A stretch of DNA of 13,488 nt from JBQTHP01 sp052389755 (GTDB lineage Bacteria; Pseudomonadota; Gammaproteobacteria; Steroidobacterales; Steroidobacteraceae), in contig JBQTHP010000128.1 of assembly GCA_052389755.1 (NCBI GenBank), positions 1 to 13,488 of the forward strand. Direction: 5' to 3'. The translations under genes and the position numbers were made by a program. Position 1 is the first letter of the stretch. Each line of letters starts with the position of its first letter. The notes under the pieces are model-generated. The model was given only the letters and a program-made list of their open reading frames with translations, made no database searches and was not told the DNA's origin. Positions 1 through 7,335 of this stretch are shown piece after piece.

Positions 1-1236
1 GATCACGCCGTTTCGCAGGGCGGCCCGCGTGACCTGTTCACTCAGCCGCAACGACGGATCGAAGCGCCGCTTCGTCGCCGGATCGGCTACGAGCTCGAGG
101 GCACCCAGCAGGCCGCGCTGCCGCGCATCGCCCACGAGTGGATGCGAGCGCAGACTCTGCAATCCTTGCGCGAAGCGAGCCGCCTGCGCCTGACCATTCG
201 CCAGGATGCCGCCCTCGTGGTAGAGCCGCAGGACTTCGAGCGCAACAGCAGCGCTCACCGGGTGTGCCGAATACGTGTAGCCGTGGCCGATCGGCGCGCC
301 GTCCGGGGCACCATCGGCGATCCCCTGATAGATCTCGTCGGAGAGCAGCACGGCTCCCATGGGCGCATAGCCCGATGTGAGTCCTTTGGCGAGCGTCATC
401 ACGTCGGGCTCGACCCCTTCGGCCTGCGATGCGAACAGCGGCCCGGTGCGGCCGAAGCCGGTGATGACTTCGTCGACGAGCAGCAGAATGCCGAGCTCGC
501 GGCAGGCATCGCTCATGGCCTTGAGCCAACCCGCCGGCGGCACGATCACGCCGCCGGAGCCCTGCACGGGCTCGCAGCAGAAAGCAGCCACCCGGTCGGG
601 GCCGATCTGCGCCACCTTGTCGCGCAGCGCGCTCACGGACGCCGCGATCACGGCTTCGGGTCGCTCGCCGACGGGGTTGCGATAGGGGTACGGGGACGGC
701 AGATGGTGCTGGTTCGGCTGCGGAACGTCGAAGTTGAGGTGGAACGCGCGCAGTCCGGTGAGCCCCGCGCCGAGTGCCGAGGAGCCGTGATAACCGCGCT
801 CGAGCGTGATGAAGTGCTTGCGCTGCGGCTGACCGATGGCATTGAAGTAGTACGTGAGGTAACGGATCGCCGAGTCGACGGCATCCGATCCCCCGAGCGT
901 GAAGTACACGTGCCGCAGCGAGCGTGGTGCGAGCTCGACGAGCTGCGCGGCGAGGCGGATGGCGGGCTCGGAGGCGTAACCGAAGTAGCCGGTGGCATAC
1001 GGCAGGCGCTGCATCTGCTCGGCCGCGGCACGCACGATGCTCGATTGACCATAGCCGACGTTGACGCACCAAAGACCCGCGAAGGCGTCGAGATACTCGC
1101 GCCCGTCGACGTCGCGCAGCCATGCGCCCCGCCCCGATTCGAGAATCAGCGCGCTGGCGCTCTCGTGAGCGCGAAAGTTCATGACCGGGTGGATGAGGTG
1201 GTCGCGATCCAGTGCAAGCAGTGAGGGTTTCGACAT
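1..1236 (-). CDS. Class III (omega-amino acid:pyruvate type) PLP aminotransferase, 3' end cut by window edge
   Basis: Translated from the minus strand, the frame is open from position 1236 to the window edge (412 codons); family members run about 440-460, so roughly 30-50 C-terminal residues lie outside. It begins MSKPSLLALDRDHLIHPV. Class III landmarks are visible: a YHGSSALG stretch near the middle, LLVDEVITGFGRTG with the pyridine-binding Asp at residue 255, and TLAKGLTSGYAPMGA with the Schiff-base Lys at residue 284. Such enzymes move an amino group from an omega-amino acid, diamine or beta-alanine to pyruvate or another keto acid, in the cytoplasm. An in-frame ATG four codons upstream (1248) is possible, but an AGG lies about 13 bases before 1236 and directly abuts 1248, so 1236 is preferred. 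It is divergent from the transporter/oxidase operon and may supply its transamination step. The exact donor cannot be read from sequence. Confidence 0.93.
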   Translation of the reverse strand, partial: MSKPSLLALDRDHLIHPVMNFRAHESASALILESGRGAWLRDVDGREYLDAFAGLWCVNVGYGQSSIVRAAAEQMQRLPYATGYFGYASEPAIRLAAQLVELAPRSLRHVYFTLGGSDAVDSAIRYLTYYFNAIGQPQRKHFITLERGYHGSSALGAGLTGLRAFHLNFDVPQPNQHHLPSPYPYRNPVGERPEAVIAASVSALRDKVAQIGPDRVAAFCCEPVQGSGGVIVPPAGWLKAMSDACRELGILLLVDEVITGFGRTGPLFASQAEGVEPDVMTLAKGLTSGYAPMGAVLLSDEIYQGIADGAPDGAPIGHGYTYSAHPVSAAVALEVLRLYHEGGILANGQAQAARFAQGLQSLRSHPLVGDARQRGLLGALELVADPATKRRFDPSLRLSEQVTRAALRNGVI

Positions 1237-1392
1237 GATGACCGGCATCCTAGAGGCCGGCCCCGAATGTCCAGGATCGAATTCGCGCGGCGATGCGGGC
1301 GATCGTGCGTTTTTTGGATCGCGATTGGCATTTTTTGCTGACACGGCCATGCTGGAATGGCGCTGTCCGGCATACCCGCAGCGAAGGTCACC
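1237..1392. promoter_or_regulatory. Divergent intergenic region between aminotransferase and the main operon
   Basis: This 156-base gap separates the two divergently transcribed starts and should hold both promoters and any operator. It contains two six-base T-tracts (1310-1315 and 1331-1336) whose starts are 21 bases apart, about two helical turns, and an imperfectly placed inverted repeat GCGATC (1299-1304) / GATCGC (1317-1322) flanking the first tract. No ORF with family-like sequence is present. The regulatory role is inferred from position. Confidence 0.6.
1325..1353 (+). promoter_or_regulatory. Weak sigma-70-like promoter candidate for the main operon
   Basis: TTGGCA at 1325-1330 matches the -35 consensus at five of six bases. 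After a 17-base spacer that contains the second T-tract, CATGCT at 1348-1353 matches only three of six bases of the -10 consensus. Transcription would start near 1360, leaving a leader of about 33 bases before the HAD-gene ATG. The -35 and spacer are good and the -10 is poor, so this is a candidate only. Confidence 0.3.
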
Positions 1393-2061
1393 ATGAGCAC
1401 TTTCCGCCCGAAATACATCACTTTCGACTGTTACGGCACGCTGACCCACTTCCGCATAGGCGAGCTGGCCCGTGAGCTCTTCGCCGAGCGCGTGAAGCCG
1501 GAACACATGGAGCAGTTCGTGCGCGACTTCGCGTCCTATCGCCTCGACGAAGTGCTCGGCGCCTGGAAGCCCTACGCGGACGTGATCCGCAATTCCGTCC
1601 GCCGCACGTGTCGCAAGTGGCGCATCGAGTACCGCGACTCCGAGGCGCAGCGCATCTACGAGGCGGTGCCCACGTGGGGTCCGCACCCGGATGTGCCCGA
1701 GCCGCTCGCGCGCATCGCGCGGCACATCCCGCTCGTCATCATCTCGAACGCGTCCAACGATCAGATCGGGCACAACGTCGCGAAGCTCGGCGCGCCGTTC
1801 TATGCCGTGTACACGGCCCAGCAGGCGGGCGCGTACAAGCCGCGCCTGCAGGCGTTCGAGTACATGCTCGACAATCTCTGCGTGAATCCCGAGGACGTGC
1901 TGCACGTATCGTCGAGCCTGCGCTACGACCTCATGTCGGCGCACGACATCGGCATTCGCCACAAGGCGTTCGTCAATCGCGGCCATGAGCCCTCGACGCC
2001 TTACTATGGCTACACGGAGATCAAGGACATCGGAGGCCTGCCCGCTCTCGTAGGGCTATGA
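1393..2061 (+). CDS. HAD superfamily type II (haloacid dehalogenase-like) hydrolase
   Basis: A 222-residue protein, typical length for type II haloacid dehalogenase-like proteins. The motif I stretch YITFDCYGTL gives the nucleophile Asp12 with Thr16; motif II is IISNAS with Ser118-Asn119; motif III is Lys149 in GAYKPR; motif IV is Asp179 in SSSLRYD. Arg44 may correspond to the halide-contacting Arg41 of L-2-haloacid dehalogenase. The C-terminus ends GYTEIKDIGGLPALVGL. Start 1393 is chosen over the in-frame ATG at 1357 because GAAGG lies about 8 bases before it and the HAD strand starts immediately after. The positions of the dehalogenase Tyr157 and Asn177 appear to be Phe155 and Leu176, so dehalogenation is doubtful; a phosphatase or another carbon-group hydrolase is equally possible. 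It is the first gene of the plus-strand operon. Confidence 0.9.
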   Translation: MSTFRPKYITFDCYGTLTHFRIGELARELFAERVKPEHMEQFVRDFASYRLDEVLGAWKPYADVIRNSVRRTCRKWRIEYRDSEAQRIYEAVPTWGPHPDVPEPLARIARHIPLVIISNASNDQIGHNVAKLGAPFYAVYTAQQAGAYKPRLQAFEYMLDNLCVNPEDVLHVSSSLRYDLMSAHDIGIRHKAFVNRGHEPSTPYYGYTEIKDIGGLPALVGL

Positions 2062-2072
2062 ATCTCGACTGA
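2058..2072 (+). other. Four-codon mini-ORF bridging the HAD and substrate-binding protein genes
   Basis: ATG at 2058 overlaps the HAD stop codon (ATGA), runs ATG-AAT-CTC-GAC and stops at TGA 2070-2072, whose last base is the A of the ATG that starts the next gene (TGATG). A TAGGG sits just upstream. The substrate-binding protein start has no good Shine-Dalgarno of its own, so ribosomes could be handed across by re-initiation. This is read directly from the sequence; function is speculative and chance is likely. Confidence 0.25.
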
Positions 2073-3649
2073 TGGCGAGCTCGCTGACACGGCGCGATCT
2101 GCTGCAGTGCTCGACGGCACTCGGCCTTGCCGCGGCCGCGGGCATCGCGGGTTGCGAGCGTGATGCGCCCGCACGCACGCAAGCCGGCGCGGCGACGCGC
2201 GCGCCGTCGACGACACCGCGGCGCGGCGGCCGCGTCCGCGTGGCGACCCAGTCGGTGTCCACCGCCGATACGCTCGATCCTGCCAAAGGCGCACTCTCCA
2301 CCGACTACGCGCGGCATTACCTGCTCTATAGCGGCCTCGCGCAGTACGACTCCGATCTGCGCCCACAGCTCGCGCTTGCGGAGGAGATTGCGAGCGATGA
2401 TCAGCGCGTGTGGCATGTCCGGCTGCGTCGCGGTGTCGAGTTCCACGACGGCAGGCCGCTCGTCGCCGGCGACGTCGTGCATTCGCTCCTGCGCCACAAG
2501 GTGGCCGCCACCGGCTCCAAGCTCAAGACGATCGCGGACCAGTTCCAGGACGTCACGGCGGAAGGGCCGCACGCGGTGCGGATCACGCTCGAAGTACCGA
2601 ACGTCGATCTGCCGGCGATCCTCGCCGCATCGCATTTCGTCATCATCCAGGAAAACGGATCGGCGCCCGGCGTCGGCTGTGGGCCGTACCGCCTCAAGGA
2701 GTTCAAGCCCGGCGTGCGCACCGTGGTGACGCGTAACGAGCGCTACTGGCGCACCGGCCGGCCGTACCTCGACGAGGTCGAGCTCATCGGCATCGGCGAT
2801 GAGATGTCGCGCGTCAACGCGCTGCTCTCGGGCGACGTGCACATGATCAACGCGGTGGATCCGCGTTCGACACGGCGCATCCGCGAGTCGCCCGGGCATG
2901 CCCTGCTCCCGACGAAGTCCGGGCTCTATACCAATCTCATCATGCGGCAGGACGCGCCGCAGACCGGCAATCCGGACTTTGCGCTCGCGATCAAGCATCT
3001 GTTCGATCGCGAGACCATGCAGCGTGCGCTGTTCCGTGGTTACGCCACCATCGGCAACGATCACCCCGTACCCTCCGGACATCCGTACTTCGCCCACGGT
3101 CTTCCGCAGCGGGTCTACGATCCGGAGCGCGCCCGCTTTCACCTGAAGCGCGCAGGCCTCCTCGGTATCCGGTTGCCCATGTATGCATCGCCGGCGGCAA
3201 CCGGTTCCGTCGACATGGCGGCGCTGCTGCAGCAGTCGGCCCTGCAGGCCGGGCTCAACCTCGCCGTGAATCGCGTTCCTGCCGATGGCTACTGGTCGAA
3301 TCACTGGATGAAGCACCCGCTCAGCTTCGGCAACGTGAATCCGCGGCCCACGCTCGACCTCCTCTTCAGCACGCTCTTCAAGTCGGATGCGCCGTGGAAC
3401 GAATCCGGATGGCACAACGAGCGTTTCGACCAGCTCCTGATCAGCGCTCGCGGCGAGCCCGACGAAGCCCGCCGCCGCCAGATGTACGTCGACATGCAGG
3501 TGCTGATCCACGAGCACGGTGGCATCGGCATCCCGCTCTTCATCGACTTCATCGATGCGTATGACACTCGCGTGCAGGGCTACGGGCGCATTCCCATAGG
3601 CGGGCTGATGGGTTACCAGTTCGGCGAGCACGTGTGGCTCGATGCTTGA
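2072..3649 (+). CDS. ABC transporter substrate-binding lipoprotein, family 5 (Dpp/Opp/opine type)
   Basis: A 525-residue solute-binding protein of the SBP_bac_5 family, which captures peptides, opines or related compounds in the periplasm for the ABC importer encoded just downstream. The N-terminus holds a twin-arginine motif (TRRDLLQ, Arg7-Arg8), a short hydrophobic stretch and a lipobox IAGC ending at Cys28, pointing to Tat export and lipidation. The mature part starts the family fold near RVATQSVSTADTLDPAKG and includes the common VRLRRGVEFHDGRPL segment; it ends GEHVWLDA. The start lies 10 bases after the HAD stop, with no strong Shine-Dalgarno, and the stop overlaps the permease start by 8 bases. 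Ligand identity cannot be read; neighbouring flavin oxidases suggest an amine-bearing compound. Confidence 0.94.
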   Translation: MASSLTRRDLLQCSTALGLAAAAGIAGCERDAPARTQAGAATRAPSTTPRRGGRVRVATQSVSTADTLDPAKGALSTDYARHYLLYSGLAQYDSDLRPQLALAEEIASDDQRVWHVRLRRGVEFHDGRPLVAGDVVHSLLRHKVAATGSKLKTIADQFQDVTAEGPHAVRITLEVPNVDLPAILAASHFVIIQENGSAPGVGCGPYRLKEFKPGVRTVVTRNERYWRTGRPYLDEVELIGIGDEMSRVNALLSGDVHMINAVDPRSTRRIRESPGHALLPTKSGLYTNLIMRQDAPQTGNPDFALAIKHLFDRETMQRALFRGYATIGNDHPVPSGHPYFAHGLPQRVYDPERARFHLKRAGLLGIRLPMYASPAATGSVDMAALLQQSALQAGLNLAVNRVPADGYWSNHWMKHPLSFGNVNPRPTLDLLFSTLFKSDAPWNESGWHNERFDQLLISARGEPDEARRRQMYVDMQVLIHEHGGIGIPLFIDFIDAYDTRVQGYGRIPIGGLMGYQFGEHVWLDA

Positions 3650-4595
3650 CTTGCCCGTCATGATCCTGCGCCGCGTGGGGCTGGCAGCGCTCACGCTCTT
3701 TCTCGTCTCTGCGGTGGTGTTCGGGATCACCTCACTGCTGCCAGGCGATGCGGCAGAACAGGCGCTCGGCCAGGGCGCAACGCCGGAGACGGTCGCCGCC
3801 CTGCGCAAGGAACTCGGGCTCGATCGACCCGGTTACATTCGTTACGCCGGGTGGCTTCAGGGCCTCGCTACGGGGGACCCGGGTCAATCGCTCGCGAGCG
3901 GCCTGCCGGTTGCTGAGCTCATCCGCGAGCGGCTGCCGAAATCGCTCGTGCTCGCAGCGCTCGCCGCGCTGGTCGCGACACCGATCGCGCTCGCGCTCGG
4001 CATCATCGCGGCGCTGAAGAACGGCTCGCGCCTGGATCGAGCGCTCAACGTGGCCACGCTCTCGATGGTCGCCATTCCCGAGTTCCTGGTGGCCACGCTG
4101 CTGGTGCTCATCTTCGCGGTGCAGCTGCGCTGGCTGCCGGCACTTTCCGCGATTCCGACCGAGCTCGATCTCGCCGCATTTCTGCGCGCGTATGCCTTAC
4201 CGGTGATCTCGCTCGCCTTCGTCGTCATCGCGCAGATGGCGCGCATGACGCGTGCCGCCATCATCGCGCAGCTCGGCCAGACGTACGTCGAGATGGCGAC
4301 CCTGAAGGGCGTGAGCCGCAGGCGCATCGTCCTGCGCCACGCGCTGCCGAACGCCGCCGGACCCATCGCGAACGCGGTGGCGCTCAGTCTTTCCTATCTG
4401 CTGGGCGGCGCCATCATCATCGAGACCATCTTCAACTACCCGGGACTTGCGAGCCTGATGGTCGACGCGGTCGCGAACCGGGACATGCCGCTGCTGCAGG
4501 CGTGCGCCATGATCTTCTGCTGTGGCTACCTGCTCCTCGTGCTGATCGCCGACGTCGTCGCGATCGTCTCGAACCCGAGGCTACGACACGGATGA
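3642..4595 (+). CDS. ABC transporter permease, DppB/OppB type
   Basis: A 317-residue inner-membrane permease, usual length for DppB-like proteins. The first membrane helix spans about residues 9-30, followed by the periplasmic loop typical of this subunit (LLPGDAAEQALGQGATPETV, then GDPGQSLASGLPV). Five more helices lie near 101-124, 134-160, 183-201, 243-265 and 286-311. The cytoplasmic EAA loop that contacts the ATPase begins at Glu217 (EMATLKGVSRRRIVLRHALP). It pairs with the downstream DppC-type subunit to form the translocation channel. The start overlaps the previous gene by 8 bases; an in-frame ATG at 3660 is the alternative. Its stop overlaps the next start in an ATGA, so translation of both permeases is probably coupled. 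Confidence 0.95.
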   Translation: MLDLPVMILRRVGLAALTLFLVSAVVFGITSLLPGDAAEQALGQGATPETVAALRKELGLDRPGYIRYAGWLQGLATGDPGQSLASGLPVAELIRERLPKSLVLAALAALVATPIALALGIIAALKNGSRLDRALNVATLSMVAIPEFLVATLLVLIFAVQLRWLPALSAIPTELDLAAFLRAYALPVISLAFVVIAQMARMTRAAIIAQLGQTYVEMATLKGVSRRRIVLRHALPNAAGPIANAVALSLSYLLGGAIIIETIFNYPGLASLMVDAVANRDMPLLQACAMIFCCGYLLLVLIADVVAIVSNPRLRHG

Positions 4596-5491
4596 GTGCG
4601 CGCGACATTCCGCTCGACACACGGCCCTCGCCGGTCACACGCGCGACCGGCGTGAAGCCGGCGCTGCTGCGCTTCGCGAGGGCGCTGCCGATCTCCGGTC
4701 GGCTTGGCCTCGCGCTCGTCACTTTCTGGCTCGTGGTGGCGTTGCTCGGCCCGTACGTCGCTCCGCATGCAGTGGGCGCCATGGTGTCGCAGGACGTCTA
4801 CGACCCGATCAGCGCGCAGTTTCCGCTCGGCAGCGACTACCTGGGACGCGACATGCTCTCGCGCGTGCTGCACGGCGCGCGCTTCACGGTCGGGCTCGCG
4901 TTCGCGGCGGCGCTGCTCGCGAGCACCACGGGTTTGACGCTTGCACTCTTCGCCGCGGTGAGCGGCCGCTGGATCGACGAGGTGACGAGCCGGATCATGG
5001 ACACGCTCATCTCCATTCCGAGCAAGATCTTCGCGCTCGTGGTGGTGGCGGCGTTCGGCTCGGCCGTACCGCTGCTGCTCGTCCTGGCAGCGATCACGTA
5101 CGTACCCGGTGCCTTTCGCATCGCCCGAGCGCTGGCCACGAACGTCAACGCGATGGAGTTCGTGCAGGCGGCGCGCGCCCGCGGCGAAGGCCGCTTCTAC
5201 ATCGCACGCGCCGAGATCCTGCCGAACATGATCCATCCGATGCTCGCGGATTTCGGCCTGCGCTTTCTGTTCATCGTGCTGTTGCTGAGCGGCCTCAGCT
5301 TCCTGGGGCTCGGTGTACAGCCGCCAAACGCGGACCTCGGATCGCTGGTTCGCGAGAACATGTCCGGCATTATCGAAGCAGCCCCGGCGGTGATCGCGCC
5401 GGCGCTTGCGATCGCGACGCTCACGATCGGTGTGAACCTCCTGATCGATGCCCTGCCGGGCAGCCGCCGCAACGCCTCGGAGCACGGCTGA
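4592..5491 (+). CDS. ABC transporter permease, DppC/OppC type
   Basis: A 299-residue second permease. It has a hydrophilic N-terminal tail, a first helix at about 38-56, the family's conserved periplasmic segment FPLGSDYLGRDMLSRVLHGA, helices near 98-123 and 145-170, an EAA-type loop around residues 190-213 (VQAARARGEGRFYIARAEIL), the SFLGLGVQPPNADLG segment, and a last helix before the C-terminus. The frame is open from 4502, but the start at 4592 is chosen because it makes an ATGA overlap with the DppB-type stop, has GAGG 11 bases upstream and gives the normal family length. It forms the inner-membrane heterodimer with the preceding permease. The stop is two bases before the ATPase start. 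Confidence 0.95.
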   Translation: MSARDIPLDTRPSPVTRATGVKPALLRFARALPISGRLGLALVTFWLVVALLGPYVAPHAVGAMVSQDVYDPISAQFPLGSDYLGRDMLSRVLHGARFTVGLAFAAALLASTTGLTLALFAAVSGRWIDEVTSRIMDTLISIPSKIFALVVVAAFGSAVPLLLVLAAITYVPGAFRIARALATNVNAMEFVQAARARGEGRFYIARAEILPNMIHPMLADFGLRFLFIVLLLSGLSFLGLGVQPPNADLGSLVRENMSGIIEAAPAVIAPALAIATLTIGVNLLIDALPGSRRNASEHG

Positions 5492-5493
5492 GC

Positions 5494-7335
5494 ATGCGCC
5501 CGATCGTCGAAGTGTCTGGCCTCACGGTCGTGGCGCGCGACGCATCCGGCGGCGAGCGCCCCATCGTGCGCGAGGTGAGCTTCGCGATCGAGAAGGGCGA
5601 GGTGCTGGCGCTCATCGGCGAGTCCGGTTCCGGCAAGACCACCATTGCGCTCGCGCTCATGGGTTATGCGCGGCCCGGCTCTCGCATCGCCGGTGGCTCG
5701 CTGCGCGTGTCGGAGCTCGAACTGCGCACGCTCACGTCGGCGCAACTGGCGGGCCTGCGCGGCCACCGCATTGCGTATGTGGCGCAGAGCGCCTCGGCCG
5801 CTTTCAATCCGGCGCACACGATCCTCGATCAGGTCATCGAGCCGGCGCTCATCCATGGGACGGGCGATCGCGCGACGATGTCCGCCAAGGCGCTCGCACT
5901 GTTTCGCTCGCTGTCGTTGCCGAACGCCGAGAAGATCGGCCGACGTTATCCGCACGAGCTCTCGGGCGGCCAGCTCCAGCGCGCGATGGCAGCGATGGCG
6001 CTCATCACGGATCCCGAGCTCGTGATATTCGACGAGCCGACCACAGCGCTCGACGTGACCACGCAGATCGAAGTCTTGCGTGCCTTCAAGCAGGCGGTGC
6101 GCGAGCGCGGCACGACCGCCGTTTACGTCTCGCACGACCTCGCGGTGGTCGCGCAGATGGCCGATCGCATCGCCGTGCTGCAACGGGGCGAGGTGCGCGA
6201 GCAGGGCTCGACCGCACAGGTCCTCGAAGCACCGGCGGATGGTTACACCCGCACGCTCCTCGCGGCCGTACGCCCGGCACCGCGCGAAGGCGCAGCGGTC
6301 GAAAGCGAGGCGATGCAGCCGCGGCTGCTGACGGTCCGCGGGCTCACGGCCGGCTATGGGGGCTTGCGCGCGGATGGTCTGCCCCGGCATCCGGTGCTCG
6401 TGGACATCGACCTCGACGTGGTCCGCGGGTCCACGCTCGGCATCATCGGTGAATCCGGCAGCGGCAAGTCGACGCTGGCGCGCGCGATCGCCGGGCTCGT
6501 GCCGATCGCCCGCGGCAGCATCGAGCTCGCCGGCGAGCCGCTCGAGTCGGGACTCGCCCGCCGCACGCGCGAGCAGTTCCGCCGCATCCAGATCGTCTTC
6601 CAGGACGCCGACACGGCCCTCAATCCCGCGCACACGGTAGAGCGCATCCTCTCGCGGCCCCTCGAGCTCTACCACGGCGTGCGGGGCGCCGAGGCGCGCA
6701 CGCGCGTCGCACGCCTGCTCGATCTCGTGCGTCTGCCGGCGGAGCTCGCGCAGCGCCTGCCGCGCGAGCTCTCGGGCGGGCAGAAGCAGCGCGTCAACCT
6801 GGCGCGTGCGCTGGCGGCCGAGCCGGATCTCATCCTCTGCGACGAAGTGACCTCTTCGCTCGACACGGTGGTGGGCGCGGCCATTCTGGAGCTGCTCGCC
6901 GAGCTGCGCCGCGAAGTGGGCGTGTCGTACGTATTCATCTCCCACGACATCTCGATGGTGCGTGCGATCTGCGATCAGATCGCAGTGCTCTATGCAGGAC
7001 GCAAGGTCGAGGCCGGCAGCCGCCGGGCACTGGCCGAGTCGCCGTTCCATCCGTACACGGACCGCCTCATCGCCTCGGTGCCCGAGCTCCGTCAGGGCTG
7101 GCTCGAAGCAGTCGGCACGGCGCGGGCCGCATCGACTGACGGTACGCCGGTCACGCCGCAGGCCGCCCGCCTCTGCAGCTTTCTGGCGCGCTGTCCCGTG
7201 CGCCACGAGGGTGTCTGTGACGTCGTGCCGCCTCCCACGCGTGAATGGCACGGCAAACAGATCCTCTGCCACCATGCATCCGCCGATCTCGCGCGGCTGC
7301 AGCTGCCCACGCGCGGCATACACGCAGGCCGATGA
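5494..7335 (+). CDS. ABC transporter ATP-binding protein with two fused nucleotide-binding domains (DppD-DppF type)
   Basis: A 613-residue protein carrying both ATPases of a peptide/opine-type importer. Domain 1: Walker A GESGSGKTT at 42-50, signature LSGGQLQR from 156, Walker B LVIFDEPTTALD with Asp180-Glu181. Domain 2: Walker A GESGSGKST at 319-327, signature LSGGQKQR from 426, Walker B LILCDEVTSSLD with Asp450-Glu451. All catalytic motifs are intact in both halves. The C-terminal oligopeptide-transporter (oligo_HPY) extension, present only after domain 2, carries four Cys (561, 567, 575, 592) in the CxnRCP...C...C pattern, which in related Dpp ATPases has been reported to hold an iron-sulfur cluster. 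The start follows the permease stop by two bases with GGAG about 11 bases upstream; the stop forms an ATGA overlap with the next gene. Confidence 0.95.
   Translation: MRPIVEVSGLTVVARDASGGERPIVREVSFAIEKGEVLALIGESGSGKTTIALALMGYARPGSRIAGGSLRVSELELRTLTSAQLAGLRGHRIAYVAQSASAAFNPAHTILDQVIEPALIHGTGDRATMSAKALALFRSLSLPNAEKIGRRYPHELSGGQLQRAMAAMALITDPELVIFDEPTTALDVTTQIEVLRAFKQAVRERGTTAVYVSHDLAVVAQMADRIAVLQRGEVREQGSTAQVLEAPADGYTRTLLAAVRPAPREGAAVESEAMQPRLLTVRGLTAGYGGLRADGLPRHPVLVDIDLDVVRGSTLGIIGESGSGKSTLARAIAGLVPIARGSIELAGEPLESGLARRTREQFRRIQIVFQDADTALNPAHTVERILSRPLELYHGVRGAEARTRVARLLDLVRLPAELAQRLPRELSGGQKQRVNLARALAAEPDLILCDEVTSSLDTVVGAAILELLAELRREVGVSYVFISHDISMVRAICDQIAVLYAGRKVEAGSRRALAESPFHPYTDRLIASVPELRQGWLEAVGTARAASTDGTPVTPQAARLCSFLARCPVRHEGVCDVVPPPTREWHGKQILCHHASADLARLQLPTRGIHAGR

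Noticed and set aside
142..1224. Plus-strand open frame of 360 codons at the left end
   Set aside because: It lies antisense to the aminotransferase, whose PLP Lys, Asp and other motifs are unmistakable on the minus strand.
1239..1275. TGGACA and TAGGAT upstream of the aminotransferase on the minus strand as a promoter
   Set aside because: The spacer is only 15 bases and the implied start site would leave almost no leader before the ATG; too weak to call.
1325..1340. Sigma-54-like element TTGGCA...TTGCT
   Set aside because: The GG and GC are 10 bases apart instead of the 12 required between the -24 and -12 elements.
2021..3808. Long minus-strand open frame (595 codons) opposite the substrate-binding protein gene
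   Set aside because: Translation is rich in Arg, Val, His and Glu with no family motif and mirrors the codons of the plus-strand gene; stop codons are rare in antisense frames of GC-rich genes.
5197..7323. Very long minus-strand open frame (708 codons) opposite the ATPase gene
   Set aside because: The plus strand has all ABC motifs in order; the antisense product is Arg/Ala/His-rich with no recognisable domain.
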